A DNA stretch of 64,000 nt from an uncultured Prevotella sp. (GTDB taxonomy: Bacteria > Bacteroidota > Bacteroidia > Bacteroidales > Bacteroidaceae), in assembly GCA_900770025.1 (NCBI GenBank), contig CAAGIW010000022.1, positions 1-64,000 of the forward strand. The letters run 5' to 3'. Position 1 is the stretch's first letter, and each line of letters begins with the position of its first letter. The translations under genes and the position numbers were made by a program. The notes below the pieces were generated by a model, which was not told the DNA's origin, made no database searches, and saw only the letters and a program-made list of their open reading frames with translations. Shown here piece by piece: positions 50,823-61,325 of this stretch.

Positions 50823-53264
50823 ATGAGAAAGACTATCACACACGCCATGCTGTGGGCGACAATGCTGACAGGGATGCCCGCCACGGCCAAGGCACAGCAG
50901 CACCTGCTGTGGTATGACCAGCCGGCAACCACCTGGACGGAGGCACTGCCCATAGGCAACGGACGGTTGGGAGCCATGATTTACGGTACGCCTGCCACCG
51001 AACGGCTGCAACTGAACGAAGAGACCATCTGGGCCGGTCGGCCCAACAACAATGCCAACCCCGAAGCATTAGAGTATCTGCCCAAGGTGAGAGAACTGGT
51101 GTGGCAGGGCAAGTATAAGGAGGCACAGGACATGGCCACGCGCCATGTGCAGGCACAGACCAACTCGGGTATGCCCTACCAGCCCTTCGGCGACCTGTAT
51201 GTCAGCTTCCCGGCCTTGGGAGAATACCACGACTATTACCGCGAACTGAGCATCGACTCGGCACGCGCCATCACCACCTTTACGGCACAGGGCGTGACCT
51301 ATCGGAGGGAATACATCGCCTCGCTGACAGAGAACGTGATTGCAATCAGACTGTCGGCAAGCAAAAAGGGGATGATTACCTGTAACGCACACCTCACCTC
51401 GCCACAGCAGGATGCCGCCATCAGGACAGAGAACAACCAGATAGTGCTGAGCGGTACCAGCGGATGGCACGAGGGACTGAAGGGCAAGGTGAACTTCACG
51501 GGCAGGGCAAAGGCCGTGCTCAAGGGAGGAAAGGCGGTGTGCCGCGACGGCGTGATGCAGATAACGGGAGCCGATGAGGCGGTGATTCTGCTGACCATCG
51601 CCACCAACTTCAAGCACTACGACGACATCAGCGGCAACGATACCATCCTCTCGGAGACGGCTTTGAGAAAGGCAGAGGCGCTGACCTTTGAGACACTGAA
51701 GCAGAAACACGTGGAGAAATACAAGTCGCAATACGACCGTGTGAAACTGAATCTGGGTGCAGACCGCTATGCCCACCTCACCACCGACCGCAGGGTGGCC
51801 GCCTTCAAGGAACACAACGACCTGCATTTAGCAGAACTCTACTTCCAGTTTGGCCGCTATCTGCTCATCTGTACCTCGCAGCCAGGATGCCAGCCTCCCA
51901 CGCTGCAGGGTATATGGAACGAGAAGATGCTGCCCTCTTGGGACAGCAAATATACGTGCAACATCAACTTGGAGATGAACTACTGGCCGGCAGAGGTGAC
52001 CAACCTGCAGGAACTCACCGAGCCACTGATGTCGCTCATTGAGGACGTAAGCGCCACTGGCCGTGAGTCGGCCCGCATCATGTATGGTGCCGACGGATGG
52101 GTGTTGCACCACAATACCGATATATGGCGTGTGACAGGGGCCATAGACAAGGCTCCATCCGGCCTTTGGCCCACAGGCGGAGCATGGATGAGCCAGCATG
52201 TGTGGGAGCATTACTTATATACTGGCGACAAGGATTTTCTGCGGAAGTTCTATCCCATCATGCAGAATGCAGCACGCTTCCTCAACCAAATCATGGTGAC
52301 TCATCCCGTAACGGGCAACAGGGTGATTTGTCCAAGCCTCTCTCCTGAGAACCAACATCCCTACAATGCCACCACGGCAGCCGGCGTGACCATGGACAAC
52401 GAACTGGTATTCGACCTGTTCAGCCATGTTATCAAGGCATCAGAGATATTGGGAATAGAGAGTTCTCTCAACGACAGTCTGCAACAAACATTGGAAGCAT
52501 TGGTTCCTCTGCAGACAGGACGCTGGGGACAATTGCAGGAATGGATGGACGACTGGGATAATCCCGAGGATGTGCACCGCCATGTGTCGCACCTGTATGC
52601 CCTCTATCCCAGCAATCAGATTTCCCCCTTCCGCACTCCGCAGCTCACGGCTGCTGCCAAACGCTCGCTCATCAACCGCGGCGACCCCTCCACGGGCTGG
52701 AGCATGGGATGGAAGGTGTGTCTGTGGGCACGACTGCTCGACGGCAACCACTCATGGAAACTGATAGGCGACCAGCTGACCCTGGTGAGAAACGAGAAGA
52801 AGAAAGGCGGCACCTATCCCAACCTTTTTGATGCCCATCCGCCCTTCCAGATAGACGGAAACTTTGGATGCAGCGCGGGTATTGCCGAGATGCTGCTCCA
52901 GAGCCACGACGGTTTTGTGTATCTGCTGCCTGCCCTGCCCGACGCATGGGACAAGGGAGAGGTGAAAGGACTGAAAGCACGCGGAGGCTTTGAGGTGGAT
53001 ATGGCGTGGAACAACGGCCGACTGACCGCCGCCACCATCACGTCCACGTTGGGTGGAAACCTGAGAATACGCTCTGCCGTGCCACTGAAAGGACTGAAAA
53101 AGGCCAAGGGCGAGAACGCCAACGCACTGTTTGGTGTGCCACAGGGAGTGAAACAGAGAATAAACCATCCCGAAGCTCTCGACCACTGGACACTGCCCGA
53201 GAACACATATTTATATGATATCCCTACCAAGAGGGGACAAACCATTACCATCAACGCCAAATAA
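50823..53264 (+). CDS. GH95 family alpha-L-fucosidase or alpha-L-galactosidase
   Basis: Secreted enzyme of 813 aa (signal peptide to about KAQ-Q26). The GH95 layout is complete. The N-terminal beta-sandwich has LPIGNGRLGAMIYG and LNEETIWAG. The alpha/alpha barrel has NINLEMNYWPAEVTNL (the two functional Asn), SLSPENQHPYN with the general-acid Glu, HRHVSHLYALYPSNQI, DPSTGWSMGWKVCLWARL and FQIDGNFGCSAGIAEML with the conserved Asp. GH95 enzymes remove terminal alpha-1,2-L-fucose or L-galactose by inversion. RG-II carries L-galactose on chain A and fucose derivatives on A and B, so either specificity would suit this locus; sequence alone does not decide. Confidence 0.93.
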   Translation: MRKTITHAMLWATMLTGMPATAKAQQHLLWYDQPATTWTEALPIGNGRLGAMIYGTPATERLQLNEETIWAGRPNNNANPEALEYLPKVRELVWQGKYKEAQDMATRHVQAQTNSGMPYQPFGDLYVSFPALGEYHDYYRELSIDSARAITTFTAQGVTYRREYIASLTENVIAIRLSASKKGMITCNAHLTSPQQDAAIRTENNQIVLSGTSGWHEGLKGKVNFTGRAKAVLKGGKAVCRDGVMQITGADEAVILLTIATNFKHYDDISGNDTILSETALRKAEALTFETLKQKHVEKYKSQYDRVKLNLGADRYAHLTTDRRVAAFKEHNDLHLAELYFQFGRYLLICTSQPGCQPPTLQGIWNEKMLPSWDSKYTCNINLEMNYWPAEVTNLQELTEPLMSLIEDVSATGRESARIMYGADGWVLHHNTDIWRVTGAIDKAPSGLWPTGGAWMSQHVWEHYLYTGDKDFLRKFYPIMQNAARFLNQIMVTHPVTGNRVICPSLSPENQHPYNATTAAGVTMDNELVFDLFSHVIKASEILGIESSLNDSLQQTLEALVPLQTGRWGQLQEWMDDWDNPEDVHRHVSHLYALYPSNQISPFRTPQLTAAAKRSLINRGDPSTGWSMGWKVCLWARLLDGNHSWKLIGDQLTLVRNEKKKGGTYPNLFDAHPPFQIDGNFGCSAGIAEMLLQSHDGFVYLLPALPDAWDKGEVKGLKARGGFEVDMAWNNGRLTAATITSTLGGNLRIRSAVPLKGLKKAKGENANALFGVPQGVKQRINHPEALDHWTLPENTYLYDIPTKRGQTITINAK

Positions 53265-53273
53265 CTGAACCCT

Positions 53274-54704
53274 ATGAAACATAAATTGATGATTGCCACA
53301 CTGCTGGCACTGTTTACAATGAATGCCTTTGCGGCGAAGAGTGTGTATAAACCATGGAAGAACGGCAAACTGAAGGTTTCGGCCAACAGCCTGTATATCG
53401 TCCACGAAAACGGCACCCCCTTCTTCTGGTTGGGCAATACGGCATGGCTGCTGCCCGAAAGACTGAACAGGGAAGAGGCTGAATACTTCCTGACCAAAGA
53501 CCGTGAGGCGGGCTACAACGTGGAGCAGATACAGGTGCTGAACGCCATTCCCACATTCAACGTGTATGGACAGCAGGCCAACAACATGGAGTTTGACTTC
53601 AGCAAGGTGAGCAAGCCAGGCGTTTATGGCTACTGGGAGCATTTAGACTACATCGTGAGTGTGGCAGAACAGAACGGCATCTACATCGCCATGGACTGCA
53701 TTTGGGGCTCCATGCTGAAACACATGGACACCAAGAAGGCCGAGGCGCTGGGCAAATTCTTGGCACAGAGATACAAAGATCGCCCCAACATCATCTGGAT
53801 GATTGGAGGCGACATCCGCGGAGACAAGTCGCCCGAAGTGTGGGATGCCATGGCAAGAGCCATCAGAAAGATAGACAACAACCACATCATGACCTTCCAC
53901 CCCAGAGGAAGAACCACCTCGGCATGGTGGTTCAACGACCGCGAGTGGATGGACTTCAACATGTTCCAGAGTGGGCACCGCCGCTACGGACAGCGCAACG
54001 GCGATGGCGACTACACCATCAAGGACAATACAGAGGAAGACAACTGGCGCTATGTGGACATGAGTTTCGAGAAAAAGCCGCTGCGCCCCGTCATCGACGG
54101 AGAACCATCATACGAAGATATTCCACAAGGACTGCACGACTTCTCGGCTCCCCGCTGGATGGACTACGACGTGAGACGCTACGCCTACTGGGCTGTGTTC
54201 GGCGGATGTTTCGGCCACACCTACGGTCACAACTCGGTAATGCAGTTCATCCGTCCGGGGCTGAATGCCTCATTTGGTGCGGAAAAGCCTTGGTGGGAAG
54301 CCATGAACGATCCGGGCTACAACCAGATGAAATACCTGAAATGGCTGATGCTCAACCTGCCCTTTACCGAACGTGTGGCCGACCAGAGCGTGATAGCAGG
54401 CACCAACGGCGAACGCTATGACCGCAACATCGCCACCCGCGGCAATGACTACCTGCTGGTTTACAACTACAGTGGCAAGCCCATGAGCATAGACCTGACC
54501 AAGATAAGCGGCAAGAAGAAGAACGTGTGGTGGATGAATCCTGCCGACGGCACACTGACCTACATCGGAGAGATGGACAGCAAGGTGCACACTTTCGCCT
54601 ATGATGCAGCCTACCTGAGAGGTTCTGACCGCGTGCTCATCGCCATTGATGCCGACAAAAACTACCTGAGTAAGAACGACACCATGATACCTGAAAAAGA
54701 ATGA
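53274..54704 (+). CDS. GH140-type apiosidase (DUF4038 fold)
   Basis: Secreted protein of 476 aa with a signal peptide (MKHKLMIATLLALFTMNAFA). The barrel starts with LIVHENGTPFFWLGNTAW-type sequence (here YIVHENGTPFFWLGNTAWLL). The likely catalytic pair is D180 in MIGGDIRGDKSP and E277 in VIDGEPSYEDIP, 97 residues apart; this equals the spacing I recall for D187/E284 in the Bacteroides GH140 apiosidase BT1012. The C-terminal ~90 aa form the small beta domain (collagen-binding-like) normal for the family. Apiose links RG-II side chains A and B to the backbone, so this gene is a strong hint for RG-II. It overlaps the next gene by 4 bases. Confidence 0.85.
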   Translation: MKHKLMIATLLALFTMNAFAAKSVYKPWKNGKLKVSANSLYIVHENGTPFFWLGNTAWLLPERLNREEAEYFLTKDREAGYNVEQIQVLNAIPTFNVYGQQANNMEFDFSKVSKPGVYGYWEHLDYIVSVAEQNGIYIAMDCIWGSMLKHMDTKKAEALGKFLAQRYKDRPNIIWMIGGDIRGDKSPEVWDAMARAIRKIDNNHIMTFHPRGRTTSAWWFNDREWMDFNMFQSGHRRYGQRNGDGDYTIKDNTEEDNWRYVDMSFEKKPLRPVIDGEPSYEDIPQGLHDFSAPRWMDYDVRRYAYWAVFGGCFGHTYGHNSVMQFIRPGLNASFGAEKPWWEAMNDPGYNQMKYLKWLMLNLPFTERVADQSVIAGTNGERYDRNIATRGNDYLLVYNYSGKPMSIDLTKISGKKKNVWWMNPADGTLTYIGEMDSKVHTFAYDAAYLRGSDRVLIAIDADKNYLSKNDTMIPEKE

Positions 54705-57700
54705 ACCGACAAGCAATATCCAAATTCTTCACGAAGACCGCACGTTGGCAGCAATGTGCAGTCTTCGTGCTTGCGTTTCTGATGCCCTCATTGTCAGCAG
54801 ATGCCAAGACCAAAGCAAAGAAAAAAGAGGCGGCTCCCGTGAGTGTGACTGAACTGAAAACCGAAAGGATGACTACACCCATGAGCATCGACACCCCCAC
54901 TCCACGGTTGGGCTGGGTGATACAGTCAGACAGGAAGAACGTGATGCAGCAGTCGTGCAGCATCATCGTGGCCTCAACACGCGAGAAAGCCATGCAACTG
55001 CAGGGCGACCTATGGACCGCCGAACTCAAGGGAGACCAGTCGCAATGGGTAACATACGCAGGAAAACCGCTGCGCAGCAACACCCGCTGCTACTGGCGCG
55101 TGAAGGTGGAAACCACCCAAGGGGCATCAGAGTGGAGCGATGTGGCTGAGTGGAACGTGGGACTACTGAACGAAGCCGACTGGAGCGGACAATGGATAGG
55201 AATGGAAAAAGCCATGCCCTGGGATGTGGAAGACGTGCACAGCCAACTGAGTTCGCGCTACCTGAGAAAGGAATTTCAATTGGACAAGACCATCAAACGG
55301 GCCACACTCTACATCAGCGGATTGGGACTCTACGAGGCATACATCAACGGAAAGAAGGTGGGCAACAGAGTATTGGCACCCTCACCCACCGACTATCGAC
55401 GCACCGTGCTCTACAACGCGTATGATGTAACGGAACTGTTGGACAAGGACAACGCCATCGGCGTGGTGCTGGGTAATGGCAGGTTCTACACCATGCAGCA
55501 GAACAAGAAGCCCTACAAGATTACCAATTTTGGCTATCCCCGACTGCGTGCCAACCTGGTTGTAGAGTTTTCCGACGGATCGAAGAAGACCATTGCCACC
55601 GACTCTAAATGGAAGATGAACGTGGATGGTGCACTACGCTCGAACAACGAGTATGACGGAGAGATATACGATGCACGCAAGGAGTGGACACAATGGACCA
55701 TGCCCCACTACGACGACAAGCAATGGATGAACGCCGAGCGTGTGGGCATCCCCTTGGGCACCCTGCGCGGCGAAATGATGGAGGGCATGAAGGTGGTGAA
55801 GACAGTGAACGGCACCATCGTGAGCAGAACAGCCAACAAGGCTATCATCGACTTCGGACAGAACATAGCAGGCTGGGTGAAGTTGCGCATGACACAACTG
55901 CAGAGCGGTGACACTGTGGTAATCAGATATGCAGAGAAGTTGGACAGCACCGGACAACTGTACAGGGAGAACCTTCGCAATGCACTTTCTACCGACTACT
56001 ACATAGCCAACGGCAAGGAAGACGGCAGGTGGTGGCACCCCATCTTCTCCTACCACGGCTTCAGATATGCCGAAATCAGCGGCCTGAAACAGCTCAACGA
56101 TGCCGATATCACAGGCGAGGTAGTGAGCGACGAAATGACACAGACAGGTTTCTTCACCTCATCAAACAAGACACTGAACAAGATATATGAGAATGCGGTG
56201 TGGGGAATATTGGACAACTACAAGGGTATGCCCGTGGATTGTCCGCAACGTGACGAGCGCCAGCCCTGGTTGGGCGACCGCACCAAGGGCTGCTTTGGCG
56301 AAGCTTATGTGTTTGACAACAACATGCTCTATGCCAAATGGGCACGCGACATCACCGAGGCACAGCGCGAAGATGGATGTATTCCCGACGTAGCACCTGC
56401 CTATTGGAACTATTACAGCGACAACGTGACATGGCCTGCAGCACTGCCCTTCAGTATAGAGATGATGCTGAACCAATATGGCGACAGGCAGCCCCTGCAA
56501 AGGTATTACCCTGCCATAAAGCGCTGGATGGAACATCTGAAATACCAATATGGCAAAAACGGCATCATGCCTCGCGACAAATACGGTGACTGGTGCGTGC
56601 CGCCAGAGGAGATAACCATGATACACAGTCAGGACCCGAAGCGCAAAACAGACGGCACACTCATTGCCACTGCCTACTACTATCATCTGAACAGGATGAT
56701 GGAACGCTTTGCCCTACTGCTTGGGATAGACGCCGATGCCACCGCCTTTGCCCAAGAGGCCGAGACAGTGAAAAAAGCATTCAACGACAAATTCCTGACC
56801 AAGAACCCGGGAACTGCAGAGGCAGCGGGGCATATACTCTACCCAGACAGCACTTTCTACGGCAACAACACTGTCACAGCCAACCTGTTGCCTTGGGCAT
56901 TCGGTATGACAAGCGACGATTATGTGCGCCAAGAAGTGGAAAAGAACATCATCAAGACCATCATCACCGACAACAAAGGACAGATTTCCTGTGGTGTGAT
57001 AGGCGTACAGTGGCTGATGAACTCACTGACACAGATGGGCAGAGGCGACATTGCCTGGCTGTTAGCCACCAACAAGCAATATCCGTCGTGGGGCTATATG
57101 GCAGAACATGGGGCCACCACCATCTGGGAACTGTGGAATGGCGATACAGCCAGTCCGAAGATGAACAGCGGCAACCACGTGATGCTGTTGGGCGATTTGG
57201 TGACTTGGGTGTTTGAATCATTGGCGGGCATACAGTATGACAAGGCTGAACCAGGATTCAAACACATCATACTGAAACCTGATTTCAGCGTGGATGAGAT
57301 TGACAACATCGACGGCAGTTACAAGAGCATCTACGGAAACATCGTGAGTCGATGGAAAAAGAAAAACGGTATGCTGCAATGGCATGTGGAAATTCCTGCC
57401 AACACCCGGGCCACACTGACACTTCCCAACGGAGAGAAAAAAGAATTGGGCTCGGGAGTCTATGACCTGCAGGAGCCTCTGCCCGTGAGACATCCTGCCA
57501 TCGTGGTGGATGAGTTCCTCTATACGGAGGCCTCCTTCCCCGAATGTCACTCCGCCACCATCACCGAGACCAAGAAAGGCGACCTGATAGCCACCTACTT
57601 CGGAGGCACCAAGGAGCGCAATCCCGACGTGTGTATATGGATAAGCAAGAAGCCCAAGGGCAGCAAGGAGTGGCAACTGCCGCAGTTGGTGGCAGACGGT

Positions 57701-58579
57701 GTGTTCAAGACAGGCTCGGCAGAAGCCGCCCAGGCAGGACTTTCGGGCATAGACAGCACCAACGCGGCAGCCAAAGTGGGTCCCATCTTTGACAAAAAGA
57801 CGGCAAAGAATCCCGAGGGCTACCAGCGAAAGGCCTGCTGGAATCCCGTTATCTATGAGCAACCGGGCAGCGGAGAACTGCAGATATATTTCAAGATAGG
57901 CAACAGTGTGGCCGACTGGAACGGATGGATGACACGCTCTACCGACGGAGGAAAGACATGGGCACCGCGCACCATGCTGAAGCCCGACTACTTGGGACCT
58001 GTGAAGAACAAGCCCATTGTGAACAACGGACGCCTCATTGCCCCCACCAGTATCGAAAAAGGAGGATGGAGACTCTACTTTGAATACTCCGACGACCAGG
58101 GAAAGACATGGAAACGGAGCGACTATGTGGAGGCTGACAAAGGTGTGCTGGCCATACAGCCTGCCATCTTGAAACTGAAAGACGGACGGTTGGCCGCCGT
58201 GGCACGCACCCGAAGCGAGCACATCGGCATCACCTACAGCAGCGACAACGGAGAAACATGGAGCAAACTGAAACTCATTGAAACACCCAACAACAACAGC
58301 GGTCTTGATGCCCTCACCATGAAAGACGGCAGGCATGTGATGATTTGCAACGAGCGACCCATCCCACACGGCATCAAGAACGGCAAGGGTTTGCGCACAC
58401 CGCTCTCGCTGATGATTTCAGAAGACGGCGAACACTGGAAGCACTGGATGACATTGGAAGACTCGCCCATCAGCCAATATTCCTATCCCTCTATCATTCA
58501 GACTGCCGACGGCCACCTGCACTGCATCTATACATGGCGAAGGCAGCGCATCAAACATGTGGAGGTGATACCCGAATAA
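54701..58579 (+). CDS. Fusion: GH78 alpha-L-rhamnosidase + sialidase-like (BNR_2) domain
   Basis: Secreted fusion of 1292 aa, signal helix near 20-35 (AVFVLAFLMPSLSADA). Residues about 45-920 are a full GH78: PTPRLGWVIQSD, YISGLGLYEAYINGKKVG, VVLGNGRFYTMQ, DFGQNIAGWVKLRM, the acid-bearing DCPQRDERQPWLGDRTKG near 515, and WGYMAEHGATTIWELWNGD. Residues about 930-1292 are a six-blade sialidase-like propeller of the BNR_2 type: SFPECHSATITE, then Asp boxes STDGGKTWAP, SDDQGKTWKR and SSDNGETWSK. In RG-II chain C, L-rhamnose is linked to Kdo, an ulosonic acid like sialic acid, so one polypeptide may remove both. That pairing is inference; the two families are visible. Confidence 0.85.
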   Translation: MNRQAISKFFTKTARWQQCAVFVLAFLMPSLSADAKTKAKKKEAAPVSVTELKTERMTTPMSIDTPTPRLGWVIQSDRKNVMQQSCSIIVASTREKAMQLQGDLWTAELKGDQSQWVTYAGKPLRSNTRCYWRVKVETTQGASEWSDVAEWNVGLLNEADWSGQWIGMEKAMPWDVEDVHSQLSSRYLRKEFQLDKTIKRATLYISGLGLYEAYINGKKVGNRVLAPSPTDYRRTVLYNAYDVTELLDKDNAIGVVLGNGRFYTMQQNKKPYKITNFGYPRLRANLVVEFSDGSKKTIATDSKWKMNVDGALRSNNEYDGEIYDARKEWTQWTMPHYDDKQWMNAERVGIPLGTLRGEMMEGMKVVKTVNGTIVSRTANKAIIDFGQNIAGWVKLRMTQLQSGDTVVIRYAEKLDSTGQLYRENLRNALSTDYYIANGKEDGRWWHPIFSYHGFRYAEISGLKQLNDADITGEVVSDEMTQTGFFTSSNKTLNKIYENAVWGILDNYKGMPVDCPQRDERQPWLGDRTKGCFGEAYVFDNNMLYAKWARDITEAQREDGCIPDVAPAYWNYYSDNVTWPAALPFSIEMMLNQYGDRQPLQRYYPAIKRWMEHLKYQYGKNGIMPRDKYGDWCVPPEEITMIHSQDPKRKTDGTLIATAYYYHLNRMMERFALLLGIDADATAFAQEAETVKKAFNDKFLTKNPGTAEAAGHILYPDSTFYGNNTVTANLLPWAFGMTSDDYVRQEVEKNIIKTIITDNKGQISCGVIGVQWLMNSLTQMGRGDIAWLLATNKQYPSWGYMAEHGATTIWELWNGDTASPKMNSGNHVMLLGDLVTWVFESLAGIQYDKAEPGFKHIILKPDFSVDEIDNIDGSYKSIYGNIVSRWKKKNGMLQWHVEIPANTRATLTLPNGEKKELGSGVYDLQEPLPVRHPAIVVDEFLYTEASFPECHSATITETKKGDLIATYFGGTKERNPDVCIWISKKPKGSKEWQLPQLVADGVFKTGSAEAAQAGLSGIDSTNAAAKVGPIFDKKTAKNPEGYQRKACWNPVIYEQPGSGELQIYFKIGNSVADWNGWMTRSTDGGKTWAPRTMLKPDYLGPVKNKPIVNNGRLIAPTSIEKGGWRLYFEYSDDQGKTWKRSDYVEADKGVLAIQPAILKLKDGRLAAVARTRSEHIGITYSSDNGETWSKLKLIETPNNNSGLDALTMKDGRHVMICNERPIPHGIKNGKGLRTPLSLMISEDGEHWKHWMTLEDSPISQYSYPSIIQTADGHLHCIYTWRRQRIKHVEVIPE

Positions 58580-58699
58580 GCCAAGAACAGCAAAACGGGC
58601 ATCAAAGAAAACGAGATTGCAACAAACGTGTTGACAGAAATACAGAACAAGATGAAAGACACATTATATAATATATGTGGCAACAGAACATCGCAACGG

Positions 58700-61303
58700 A
58701 TGAGGAAGGCGGTGCTTGCCATAGTCATGGCACTTGCCCCCTGCTTCTCCCTCCACGCCCTTGGCGGAGAGAATGCTGCCGACATGCCATCAGTGGCAGG
58801 ACTGTTTCCCATGGCAAACAGCGGGCGATTGGTATATAACTTCAACCAAGGCTGGCGCTTCCACTTGGGAGATGCCAAGGGAGCGGATGCCGTTGCCTTT
58901 GACGACAGCCAATGGACAGTGGTCAACGTGCCTCACAGCGTGCGCCTTGAACCTGCAGAAGCCAGCGGTTGCCGCAACTATCAGGGTGTGGCATGGTATC
59001 GCAAGCACTTCACGGTTCCGGCAGAGATGGAGGGCAAGGAGTTGACCCTGCATTTTGAAGCCATCATGGGCAAGCAGGTGTTCTACGTGAACGGGAAAAA
59101 AGTGAAGGAACATTTAGGCGGTTATCTGCCCGTTACCCTGAACCTGACGGAAGCAGGAGTGAAGTGCGGAGAGACGTGTGTGGTGGCTGTGATGACCGAC
59201 AATAGCGACGACAAGACCTATCCTCCCGGGAAGAAGCAGACAGCACTCGACTTCTGCTACCATGGTGGGATGTACCGCGATGTGTGGCTCATCGGCAAGT
59301 CGCAGGTGGCCATCACCGATGCTTTGGAAGCAGGCAAGGTGGCAGGCGGAGGCATCTTCGTGCACTACGGAGATATATCGGAAAAAAACGCACAGGTATA
59401 TGTAGATGTGGAAGTAGCCAACCACGGAAGCCGCACGGCAAACCCCACTGTAGAGGCACGCATCAAGGACCATACTGGCAAGGTGGTGGCCACGATGAAA
59501 CGGAAAATCAGCATTGCTCAGAGCGGCTGTGCCACGGCAAAACTGGGCACCACCCTGAAGCAAGCACGCCTGTGGAGTCCTGAACAGCCCTACCTGTATC
59601 GTGTGGAAATCAGCGTGAAGCAGGGCAAGCAGTGTGCCGATGGCGGTATGGTGAAGATAGGAATCAGACGGGCAGAGTTCAAGGGAAAGGAAGGATTCTG
59701 GCTCAATGGCAAGCCCTATCACCAGTTGGTGGGTGGCAACAGGCACCAGGATTTTGCCTACGTGGGCAATGCTCTGCCCAACAGTCAGCAGTGGCGGGAT
59801 GCCAAGCGGCTGCGCAATGCCGGCATGACCATCATCCGCTGCGCCCACTATCCCATGGATCCCTCGTTCATGGACGCCTGTGACGAATTAGGACTGTTTG
59901 TGATTGTGCCCACCCCGGGGTGGCAATACTGGAACAAGGCTCCCGAGTTTGGACAAAGAGTGCACGAGAACACCCGTCTCATCATACGCCGTGACCGCAA
60001 CCATCCCAGCGTGCTGATGTGGGAACCCATCCTCAACGAAACACGCTATCCCGAAGACTTTGCCTTGGAGGCACTGCGCATCACACGCGAGGAGTTCCCC
60101 TATCCCGGAAGACCTGTGGCCGTGGCCGACGTACAGTCGGCAGGTGTGCGCGACAACTACGACGTGGTATATGACTGGGCCGACAACATTGGCAAGGGAG
60201 ACTGGCCGGAAGACAAGTGCGTATTCACCCGTGAGTTTGGCGAAATGGTGGATGACTGGTATGCACACAACAACATTAACCGCGCATCCAGGTCGTGGGG
60301 AGAGCGCCCCCAACTGATGCAGGCCACAGCACTGTGCAACAGCATCAGCGAGATGTATCATGGTCAGCGCCAGTTCATAGGCGGATGTCAGTGGCATCCC
60401 TTCGATCATCAGCGCGGCTATCATCCCGATCCCTACTGGGGAGGTATCTACGACGCTTTCCGCCAGCCCAAATATGCCTACGAGATGTTCCGTTCACAGG
60501 ATGCAGCTGCGGCTCCCATGGTGTTCATTGCCCATGAGATGACACAGTTTTCCGACAACGATGTGACCATATTCTCCAACTGCGACAGCGTAAGACTCAC
60601 CTTGTTTGAGGGAGACAAGACAGAAACGCTGCCCGTGGTGCACGATGCCAACGACAAGCCTTGCGCCCCAGTGGTGTTCAAAGGATTCTGGGATTTCTGG
60701 AAGGCCCGTGAATACAGTTACAAACAGCGCAACTGGCAACGGGTGTCTCTGTTGGCAGAAGGCATCAAAAACGGCAAGGTAGTGGTCACTGAAAAGAAGA
60801 TGCCGTCACGCCGTTCGACCAAAATCAGACTGCGTGCCGACAAACTGGACAAGCCTTTGGTGGCCGATGGCAGCGACTTTATCGTGGTGGTGGCAGAGAT
60901 TACCGATGACAACGGCAACGTGAAACGGTTGGCAAAAGACTGCATCCGCTTCAGCGTAGAGGGTGAAGGTTGCATCATTGGCGACGGACAAGACATCATG
61001 GCCAACCCAAGAGCCGTGGAATGGGGAAGTGCACCCGTGCTGATACAGTCCACGGGCAAGCCCGGACGCATCACCATCACGGCACAATCGGCCTACGAGG
61101 GCACCTACTCCCCCGCTGCCGACACGCTCATCATCCACAGTGTGGCGCCTGCATTGCCCGCCTGCTTCACCGACGTTCCGGCAAAGAGCAGCGTGGCACA
61201 GCGCACCAAGGCCCCCTCTTCTGCCACCATGATGACCGAGGAAGAGCGCCAGCGCACCTTGGAAGAGGTGAACAAACAGCAGGCTGAATTCGGCATCCAA
61301 TAA
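58700..61303 (+). CDS. GH2 family glycoside hydrolase
   Basis: Secreted GH2 enzyme, 867 aa from MRKAVLAIVMALAPCFSLHA; in-frame ATGs at 58652 and 58628 are alternatives with a longer n-region. The layout is jelly-roll (FNQGWRFHLGDAKG, WYRKHFTVPAEMEG, VFYVNGKKVKEHLGGYLP), Ig-like domain, TIM barrel, then C-terminal sandwich domains including GSDFIVVVAEITDDNGN. The general acid is the Glu in MWEPILNET and the likely nucleophile the first Glu of FTREFGEMVDD, about 65 residues later. GH2 covers beta-glucuronidase, beta-galactosidase and alpha-L-arabinopyranosidase; all three linkages occur in RG-II, so specificity is open. Confidence 0.9.
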   Translation: MRKAVLAIVMALAPCFSLHALGGENAADMPSVAGLFPMANSGRLVYNFNQGWRFHLGDAKGADAVAFDDSQWTVVNVPHSVRLEPAEASGCRNYQGVAWYRKHFTVPAEMEGKELTLHFEAIMGKQVFYVNGKKVKEHLGGYLPVTLNLTEAGVKCGETCVVAVMTDNSDDKTYPPGKKQTALDFCYHGGMYRDVWLIGKSQVAITDALEAGKVAGGGIFVHYGDISEKNAQVYVDVEVANHGSRTANPTVEARIKDHTGKVVATMKRKISIAQSGCATAKLGTTLKQARLWSPEQPYLYRVEISVKQGKQCADGGMVKIGIRRAEFKGKEGFWLNGKPYHQLVGGNRHQDFAYVGNALPNSQQWRDAKRLRNAGMTIIRCAHYPMDPSFMDACDELGLFVIVPTPGWQYWNKAPEFGQRVHENTRLIIRRDRNHPSVLMWEPILNETRYPEDFALEALRITREEFPYPGRPVAVADVQSAGVRDNYDVVYDWADNIGKGDWPEDKCVFTREFGEMVDDWYAHNNINRASRSWGERPQLMQATALCNSISEMYHGQRQFIGGCQWHPFDHQRGYHPDPYWGGIYDAFRQPKYAYEMFRSQDAAAAPMVFIAHEMTQFSDNDVTIFSNCDSVRLTLFEGDKTETLPVVHDANDKPCAPVVFKGFWDFWKAREYSYKQRNWQRVSLLAEGIKNGKVVVTEKKMPSRRSTKIRLRADKLDKPLVADGSDFIVVVAEITDDNGNVKRLAKDCIRFSVEGEGCIIGDGQDIMANPRAVEWGSAPVLIQSTGKPGRITITAQSAYEGTYSPAADTLIIHSVAPALPACFTDVPAKSSVAQRTKAPSSATMMTEEERQRTLEEVNKQQAEFGIQ

Positions 61304-61325
61304 AGAACGGAGGTACGATTCTAAG

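Noticed and set aside
57218..58369. Minus-strand frame of 383 codons
   Set aside because: Shadow of the sialidase-like part of the GH78 fusion.
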